From SZUA-186 sp041552135 (GTDB lineage Bacteria > Pseudomonadota > Gammaproteobacteria > UBA9214), in assembly GCA_041552135.1 (NCBI GenBank), contig JBFELL010000100.1, forward strand, positions 1 to 10,622: a DNA stretch of 10,622 nt. Direction: 5' to 3'. Position numbers and translations under genes: made by a program. Below the pieces are notes generated by a model. It saw nothing but the letters and a program-made list of their open reading frames with translations. It did not search any database and was not told the origin of the DNA. Below, one piece after another: positions 1 to 5,183 of the stretch (positions are counted from its first letter, which is position 1; each line of letters opens with the position of its first letter).

Positions 1-1
1 C

Positions 2-2032
2 CGGGTCAGCGGGCGGTCATTTCTGAAGACACTGTGGATCCTGCAGGGCGCAATGCTGTTCTCCGTCTTCGCCATGCTCGCCTGCAAGCATTTCGACTAC
101 CTGCGGGCGCACCTGTTTGACGTCGAGCTGCAGCGCCTGTTCGTCCAGATGCTCGTGTTCACCCTGTTCTTCCTGCCGTTTTTCGTTGCCTACGGCCTGA
201 GCGAATACATCGGCTACCAGATCGGCCGCAGCCGCCTCAGGGGCCGCATGCCGGTGGTTTATGCGATTTACCTGTTCGGCGCAGCCGGTGCCTATCTCTT
301 TGCCGAGTTCATGTTCCCGCTACTGGGGGCCACCCGCCTTCTGGGCATCCCGTTTCTCCTGGTCGCCCTGGCAATGCTGCTGCTGGCGCCGCCACTGCGC
401 ATGCGGCGCATGTTGCTGTTGCAGCAAGTCGTGGTGCTTGCCCTGTTGCTTGCACCCCCGCTTGAAGGGGGCTTCCTCAAGCTCTACAAGGGCACCAGCT
501 TCGAGTCGACCCACGCCTATGCCAGCCGCGGCTTCGAAACCATCCACCAGGAATGGGGCCGCTACAGCCTGGTGGAAATCATGCAGGCACCGGACATGGA
601 GGGTTATATCGGGTTTTACAACGACATCATCCAGTGGCGGTTCGCGCCGCAGAACGGTTTCTTCTCGCATTCCATGGGCATGCTGCCGCTCGAACTTGCC
701 CCCGCGAAGGGGCGTATCGCCATTATCGGGGCAGGCGGCGGACGCCAGGTACAGTACGCCCGCAAGTCGGGACACGACTTTCGGCAGATCCTGGCCATTG
801 AAATCGAGCCGGAGGTCATCAACGCCGTCCGTGGCGGGCTGGCGGAGCGCTTCGACCATGTCTACGGGGACAGTCGCGTCCAGCTGGCAAACCACGAGGC
901 ACGCAACTACATGGAGCATACCGACCAGCGCTTCGACCTGATTTATCTCCCCAGCGTCGGCGGCTATCCGCAGATGATGCTGGAACCGGGGAACATGATC
1001 CGGACCCTGGAGGCCTACAGGACGCTCGCAGAGCGGCTGACGGAACGTGGTGTGCTGGCCATCTGGTACCCGGCGGTGCTCGACCCGCGCACCATCCTCA
1101 CCGAGCAGTACATGCACACGCTGGAGAGCCCGGAAATCGGCCTGCAGGTGCGGACCTACCGCAATGGCGGCGAATTCCTGATCCTGGCGGCAAGGCACAG
1201 TGACTACCTGCCGGCACTGGAGGAAGTACGGCAATTTTACCTGCAGCCGGCCGCCGACAGGATCGGCGAGGTGTTTGCGTCCATGCTGGTCGATAAGCCC
1301 GTAACGGTGGAAAAAACGTGGGACAGTGATACATTCAGGCCCATACGCGACGACCAGCCGTTTCTGGCCGGCAACGTGCAGCACATCTTCTCCCTGCAGC
1401 AGGTGGGCACACTGTTTGCCCTGACAGGCGGCCTGCTGCTGGCATTTGCCCTGCTCCTCCTGTGGCTGGTGAGGAAACGGGGCAATCCGGGCATTCCCGG
1501 CAGATCATTTCCGCAGCTGCTGCTGATCAGCCTGTTCGTCGGCGCGAACTTCCTGGTGATAGAGCACTACCTTATCCTGGCGCTGTTCGGGAAACTCTAT
1601 GTCTACCGTGATGCCCTGGTGCTTGGCGCCATCAGCTTCCTGATCATCTCCGGCCTTGGCAGCACGTTCATCACGCCACGGCTGCGGCCGCTGCTGCAGT
1701 TCACCGGCGGGCTTTTCATACTGCTCCTGCTGCTCTACCACGACAGCCTGTCGCCCTGGGCCAGTCTCGCCCTGCTGGCACCCGTGGCATTTGTCACCGG
1801 CAGTTTCTTTCCCGCCCTGTTCGAGGCGGCGGCCGAAAACCCGCTGGGTGTGTTTGCCGCAGACTCCATCGGTGCCGCCGTGGGTTCCATGGCCTCGTTC
1901 TTCATTCCGATCGTCTTCGGCTTCAACTGGTTTTTCGTGTTCGCAACCGTCATGTTCTGGGCGACGGCATTCGTCACCTTCCTGTTCTTTCGCAATCTCG
2001 AGACCGCACCGGCGGGAGTCCCTGCCGCCTGA
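2..2032 (+). CDS. Polytopic membrane protein with spermidine-synthase-like domain (5' partial)
   Basis: The reading frame is open to the left edge, so the true start lies upstream; the first Met visible is at 53 (659 residues from there, used for numbering). Hydrophobic segments lie at about 33-48, 68-90, 95-113 and 121-136. A soluble region follows at about 140-445, then roughly six or seven more membrane segments to residue 646. The soluble part is a Rossmann methyltransferase/spermidine-synthase fold: glycine motif IAIIGAGGGRQ (222-231), acidic strand end ILAIEIEPEVI (246-256), GDSR (272-275), and a late RDDQPF (432-437) typical of this membrane family. The catalytic Asp expected after strand 4 in true SpeE is not seen; the segment reads FDLIYLPSVGG (294-304). 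Putrescine aminopropyl transfer therefore cannot be assumed. The C-terminal FFPALFEA and GVFAADSIGAAVGS resemble other membrane-embedded SpeE-like proteins. Family assignment is fairly sure; substrate is unknown. Confidence 0.8.
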   Translation, partial: RVSGRSFLKTLWILQGAMLFSVFAMLACKHFDYLRAHLFDVELQRLFVQMLVFTLFFLPFFVAYGLSEYIGYQIGRSRLRGRMPVVYAIYLFGAAGAYLFAEFMFPLLGATRLLGIPFLLVALAMLLLAPPLRMRRMLLLQQVVVLALLLAPPLEGGFLKLYKGTSFESTHAYASRGFETIHQEWGRYSLVEIMQAPDMEGYIGFYNDIIQWRFAPQNGFFSHSMGMLPLELAPAKGRIAIIGAGGGRQVQYARKSGHDFRQILAIEIEPEVINAVRGGLAERFDHVYGDSRVQLANHEARNYMEHTDQRFDLIYLPSVGGYPQMMLEPGNMIRTLEAYRTLAERLTERGVLAIWYPAVLDPRTILTEQYMHTLESPEIGLQVRTYRNGGEFLILAARHSDYLPALEEVRQFYLQPAADRIGEVFASMLVDKPVTVEKTWDSDTFRPIRDDQPFLAGNVQHIFSLQQVGTLFALTGGLLLAFALLLLWLVRKRGNPGIPGRSFPQLLLISLFVGANFLVIEHYLILALFGKLYVYRDALVLGAISFLIISGLGSTFITPRLRPLLQFTGGLFILLLLLYHDSLSPWASLALLAPVAFVTGSFFPALFEAAAENPLGVFAADSIGAAVGSMASFFIPIVFGFNWFFVFATVMFWATAFVTFLFFRNLETAPAGVPAA

Positions 2033-2045
2033 GGTCGCGGGGCCT

Positions 2046-2060
2046 GCCCTGCCGCAGGGC
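2046..2060. terminator. Possible terminator hairpin in convergent spacer
   Basis: GCCCTG-CCG-CAGGGC is a perfect 6-bp GC-rich stem with a 3-nt loop, 13 bases after the stop of the membrane SpeE-like gene and between two convergent genes. No T-tract follows on either strand, so a standard intrinsic terminator is only possible, not proven. Confidence 0.4.
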
Positions 2061-2062
2061 AT

Positions 2063-2072
2063 TGTGATCACA
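2063..2072. repeat. Perfect palindrome TGTGATCACA
   Basis: A 10-bp perfect palindrome in the convergent spacer. Its TGTGA/TCACA halves look like CRP half-sites, but they abut with no 6-bp spacer and lie downstream of both genes. A CRP operator is therefore unlikely, and no function is assigned. Confidence 0.4.
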
Positions 2073-2080
2073 GTAACCGC

Positions 2081-2094
2081 GGCAGCCGGCTGCC
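2081..2094. repeat. Perfect 14-bp GC palindrome in convergent spacer
   Basis: GGCAGCCGGCTGCC reads identically on both strands and could fold as a 5-bp stem with a CCGG loop. It lies just past the stop codon of the permease (transcribed leftward), so it may help end that transcript. There is no T-run. Confidence 0.4.
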
Positions 2095-2100
2095 CGTATC

Positions 2101-3414
2101 TCAGGCACGGTCTCTGCGTCGCCGGTGCAGCAGCGCCAGCACCACGCCCGCCAGGATGGTCAGCAGACCGGCGCCGGCCGCGAACGGTCGTGTGTGCAGC
2201 ACGAAAACCAGTATCACCAGGTTCAGCAGGACGAAGACAGCCGGCGTAAACGGATAGCCCCGGACACGACAGGGACGCGGCAGTTCGGGCTCCGTATGGC
2301 GCAGCACGAACACGCCCGCGACCGTCAGCAGGGCGATGAGATTGAGCGTGAACCCCGCATAGGCAAGCACGCCCTCGAACGAGTCCGTGACCACGAAGGC
2401 AACGGCAAGCAGCTGCTGCAGCAGGATGGCGGGCAGGGGCGCACCACCCCGCGTGCGCGCGGCCAGCGGCCGCAGGCCCGGCAGGTCCTCGCCGGCGACC
2501 TGCAGCACGCGTGGTCCCGCCATCACCATGGCGCTGATGGTCGAGACAAGCAGAACGCAGATCATGGCGCTCACCAGCCCGCCGCCGGACTCCCCGAAGA
2601 TCTGCACCGCGGACAGCGCGCCGACCTCCAGCCTGCCGGCGAGGTCAGGGAGCGGCACGGTGCGCAGGAACACGAAATTCAGCAGTACATAGAGCACAGT
2701 CACGACCAGCGTGCCGTGTATCAGCGCGGCGGGTAATACCCGCTGCGGGTGCCGGACCTCGCTCGCCACGTAGGTGGCGGCATTCCAGCCGGAATAGGCG
2801 TAGGTGACATAGATAAGGGAAAAGGCGAATGCCGGACTGGTGATTTCACGCCAGCCGGACATCGACGGCGCGATGCCAACGCCCGCGGCCGGTTCAGCCA
2901 GCAGGCCTGCGGCGCAGAAAATGGCAATCAGCGCCAGCTTCATGGCCGTCGTCACGACGTGGAAGTGCTTGCCGATGCGAACACTGAACGCATGGAAGAC
3001 CGCAATGGCAAGAATCGCCGCCACTGCTGTATAGACGGGCGTTACCGCGGCAAATGTCGCGGCATATTGCCCGAGCGCCATGGCCGCCAGCGCACTGGGG
3101 GCCGCAAAGCCAACGGTGACCGAGATCCAGCCGGCCACGACGCCCAGCGCCGGATGGTAGATCCGCCCGAGATAATGGTACTCGCCACCGGAGCGCGGCA
3201 GGGCCGCTGCCAGCTCGCCGTATGACAGGGCGCCGGCCATGGCGATCACTCCACCCAGGCCCCACAGGCAGAGGAGCGCAAAACCCGTGTGGATCTCCTG
3301 GGCCTGCAGACCCAGGGTGGTGAACACGCCGGTGCCGATCATGCTGGCGATCACAATCGCCACAGCAGTCGCATAGCCTATGGGTTTCTCGGTCTCCGGG
3401 TGGTATTTTTCCAT
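2101..3414 (-). CDS. APC-superfamily amino-acid permease
   Basis: A 437-residue inner-membrane transporter of the amino acid-polyamine-organocation superfamily, likely a proton-coupled importer or an exchanger of amino acids or amines. Starting from MEKYHPETEK gives a short cytoplasmic tail before TM1 at about 13-33. The frame continues 106 codons upstream, but that extension is Arg-rich, low in hydrophobicity and unlike the family. TM1 carries the unwound substrate-binding motif GTGVF (27-31). SYGELAAALPRSGGEYHYLG (64-83) is the classic TM2-TM3 loop signature. TM6 has YAYSGWNAATYVASEV (205-220), followed by the typical RHPQRVLPAA. GPRV (300-303) fits TM8. About twelve membrane helices can be drawn, and length matches bacterial APC members. 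The ribosome-binding site is poor (only a GGTAAG-like stretch). It is divergent from the ene-reductase gene. Substrate cannot be read from the sequence. Confidence 0.9.
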   Translation of the reverse strand: MEKYHPETEKPIGYATAVAIVIASMIGTGVFTTLGLQAQEIHTGFALLCLWGLGGVIAMAGALSYGELAAALPRSGGEYHYLGRIYHPALGVVAGWISVTVGFAAPSALAAMALGQYAATFAAVTPVYTAVAAILAIAVFHAFSVRIGKHFHVVTTAMKLALIAIFCAAGLLAEPAAGVGIAPSMSGWREITSPAFAFSLIYVTYAYSGWNAATYVASEVRHPQRVLPAALIHGTLVVTVLYVLLNFVFLRTVPLPDLAGRLEVGALSAVQIFGESGGGLVSAMICVLLVSTISAMVMAGPRVLQVAGEDLPGLRPLAARTRGGAPLPAILLQQLLAVAFVVTDSFEGVLAYAGFTLNLIALLTVAGVFVLRHTEPELPRPCRVRGYPFTPAVFVLLNLVILVFVLHTRPFAAGAGLLTILAGVVLALLHRRRRDRA

Positions 3415-3601
3415 CCGGGGTATCTTACCGCGTGCGGACAGACAGGCCTGCCCGCCCGTTGTCTTCACGCGGGCCCTGCCTGGACCCCTGGCGCGGATGG
3501 AACGGACGATACCCGGGGGAATGCAACGCCATACCCTGTACGGCTGCCGGGGGTCTGTCACATCCCGGTACAGCGCCCGGAGATATCGAGGAGATGCCAG
3601 T
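3415..3601. promoter_or_regulatory. Divergent intergenic region, permease / ene-reductase
   Basis: This 187-bp gap separates two divergent start codons and must hold or closely adjoin promoters for both, unless they are read through from elsewhere. I found no convincing -35/-10 pair on either strand. One spaced inverted repeat is present (CTGTAC at 3536-3541, GTACAG at 3568-3573, 26 bp apart) and is a weak operator candidate for the ene-reductase. Confidence 0.35.
3588..3593 (+). promoter_or_regulatory. Ribosome-binding site of ene-reductase
   Basis: GAGGAG lies 8 bases before the ATG at 3602. It decides the start: the frame extends upstream to an ATG at 3380 inside the permease gene, but that extension has no family similarity. 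Confidence 0.75.
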
Positions 3602-4705
3602 ATGACACATGAACACGATGCCCTGTTCCGCCCCTTCACCCTCGGCGACCTGACGCTGCCGAACCGGGTCGTCATGGCGCCGCTGACGCGCTCTCGCGCG
3701 AAGCAGCCCGGCGACATACCCTGGGAACTCAACGCGACCTATTACGCGCAGCGTGCCGGGGCCGGGCTCATCATCGCCGAGGCGACCCAGGTCTCGCCGC
3801 AGGGCAAGGGCTATGCCTTCACGCCGGGCATCCACTCCGATGAACAGGTCGCCGGCTGGCGCAAGGTGACCACGGCGGTGCACGAGGCCGGCGGGCGCAT
3901 CCACCTGCAGCTCTGGCACGTCGGGCGAATCTCGCGGCCCGAGTTGCAGCCGGACGGCGCTCAACCGGTCGCGCCCTCGGCGATCCGGCCCGAGGGTGCA
4001 CAGACGTTTATCGATGCCACTTCCGGCATGGTCGACGTGCTCGAGCCACGCGCGCTCGACGCCGGCGAGATCCCCGGTATCGTCGAGCAGTACCGCCGCG
4101 GCGCGGAAAATGCCGCACGCGCCGGCTTCGACGGCGTCGAGATCCATGCCGCCAACGGTTACCTCCTCGACCAGTTCATCCGCAGTGGCACCAACCGGCG
4201 CGACGACGCCTATGGTGGTTCGCTGGAAAACCGCCTGCGTCTTCCCCTGATGGTCGTCGATGCCGTGACGCAGGTCTGGGGCGGCGAGCGCACCGGCATC
4301 CGGGTCTCGCCGACCGGCACCTTCAACGACATGCACGACGACGACCCGGTCGCCACCTATGGCGCCTTGGCCACCCGCTTGCAGGACAGCGGCCTCGCCT
4401 ACATCGAGGTCGTCGAGGATTCCTTCCAGGGCAACGCGGCAAGCGGTCGCCCCGAGGCGGTCATCAGCGCGATCCGCGATGCGTTTCGCGGCAGCTATAT
4501 CGGCAACGGCAACTACACGGCCAACGAGGCGTGTGAACGCATCGACGCCGGTCTGTGTGACCTGGTCAGCTTCGGGCGGCCGTTTATTTCAAACCCCGAC
4601 TTGCCGGAGCGCTTTCGCCGCGGCGCCCGGCTCAACGACTGGGACATGGCGACCTTTTACGGCGGGGACGGGCACGGCTACACCGACTACCCCGCACTGG
4701 ACTAG
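3602..4705 (+). CDS. nemA: Old Yellow Enzyme family ene-reductase (NemA-like)
   Basis: A 367-residue cytosolic FMN enzyme expected to reduce activated C=C bonds (maleimides, enones, possibly nitro or nitrate-ester compounds) with NAD(P)H. E. coli NemA is about 365 residues, and the resemblance runs end to end from memory. FMN-site motifs: PNRVVMAPLTR (20-30, the Thr contacts FMN), AEATQVSPQGKGY (59-71), HLQLWHVGR (101-109, with the Gln and Trp of the classical class). The active-site pair is His182/Asn185 in IHAANGYLLDQF (181-192), with Tyr187 as candidate proton donor. YGGSLENR (204-211), Arg234 in GIRVSP and FGRPFISNPDLPER (324-337, flavin phosphate binding) complete the barrel. The C-terminal FYGGDGHGYTDYP matches NemA closely. 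All key residues look intact. Start is set by the GAGGAG Shine-Dalgarno. It stands alone, divergent from the permease. The exact substrate is not predictable. Confidence 0.94.
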   Translation: MTHEHDALFRPFTLGDLTLPNRVVMAPLTRSRAKQPGDIPWELNATYYAQRAGAGLIIAEATQVSPQGKGYAFTPGIHSDEQVAGWRKVTTAVHEAGGRIHLQLWHVGRISRPELQPDGAQPVAPSAIRPEGAQTFIDATSGMVDVLEPRALDAGEIPGIVEQYRRGAENAARAGFDGVEIHAANGYLLDQFIRSGTNRRDDAYGGSLENRLRLPLMVVDAVTQVWGGERTGIRVSPTGTFNDMHDDDPVATYGALATRLQDSGLAYIEVVEDSFQGNAASGRPEAVISAIRDAFRGSYIGNGNYTANEACERIDAGLCDLVSFGRPFISNPDLPERFRRGARLNDWDMATFYGGDGHGYTDYPALD

Positions 4706-5010
4706 CGACGAGCTGTAACTCGCACAATGCAATCGCGACGGTGGCTGAATGTCTGACTCTATGAGTATGCGACTCGCAACCCGGATAGATGATATGACAT
4801 CGGTCCAGTGCCATAGCTTCCGGCGCACCCGAAAGATCAACAGCAGTTTAACTGATGCCAATTGGCCGGCTGATGTGGCCACACAACTTCATGAACTCTT
4901 CTTGCCAACAGTCCGCAGTGGCCACGTCGGCCTGCAGCGGGAACCGAACGGCTCGCCAATCGGGCGCCCGTCTCCTCCAGACGACAACTGCCAGCAATGA
5001 TTTGCAGGGC

Positions 5011-5025
5011 CACCAACAGTTGGTG
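5011..5025. repeat. Perfect 15-bp inverted repeat CACCAAC-A-GTTGGTG
   Basis: Seven-base arms are perfectly complementary around a single A. The odd centre and short loop suit a dimeric protein-binding site better than an RNA hairpin. It lies in the non-coding stretch, distant from any start codon, so its role is unknown. Confidence 0.5.
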
Positions 5026-5138
5026 TTTCAGATCAAGGACTTGAGTCCCCGGATAGCCGGCCTGGTGCAAGGCGTCAGGCCGCACAGCTTATGCGCCCCC
5101 TGCATGTGCCCCTTGATGTAGCCACTTGACTTGTAGGT

Positions 5139-5161
5139 AAAAAAGCGCCGGGGTGGTCACT
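5139..5161 (-). terminator. Weak candidate terminator after triheme lipoprotein
   Basis: On the minus strand, about 22 bases after the lipoprotein stop, AGTG and CGCT can pair as a short stem with one G-T wobble across a 10-nt loop. A run of six T follows immediately. The T-run and position fit a terminator, but the stem is too short to be confident. Confidence 0.25.
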
Positions 5162-5183
5162 GGGCATGTTGTCACAGGATCGT

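Larger units (their letters stand above)
4706..5183. other. Gene-poor intergenic stretch, possible decayed sequence
   Basis: About 480 bp between the ene-reductase and lipoprotein stop codons; the two genes converge on it. No reading frame here has a good start, ribosome-binding site and recognisable product. On the minus strand two overlapping frames look vaguely protein-like (about 5033-5159, containing TYKSSGYIKGHMQGAHKL, and about 4837-5085), each ending in stops. That could be a frameshifted remnant, but I could not identify a family. No tRNA, CRISPR or insertion-sequence ends were seen. Confidence 0.4.

Noticed and set aside
320..1384. Long minus-strand frame opposite the membrane SpeE-like gene
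   Set aside because: It has no recognisable domain and lies wholly antisense to a gene with clear motifs and membrane pattern; typical of high-GC shadow frames.
2063..2072. CRP site TGTGATCACA
   Set aside because: The CRP consensus needs a 6-bp spacer between half-sites, and this lies downstream of both neighbouring genes.
3415..3732. N-terminal extension of the permease by 106 codons
   Set aside because: It is Arg-rich, overlaps the start of the divergent ene-reductase, and APC permeases start just before TM1 as the shorter form does.
4749..5085. Two small frames (plus 4749-5000, minus 4837-5085) as real genes
   Set aside because: They overlap each other on opposite strands, lack convincing ribosome-binding sites and match no family I know; kept only as a possible remnant.
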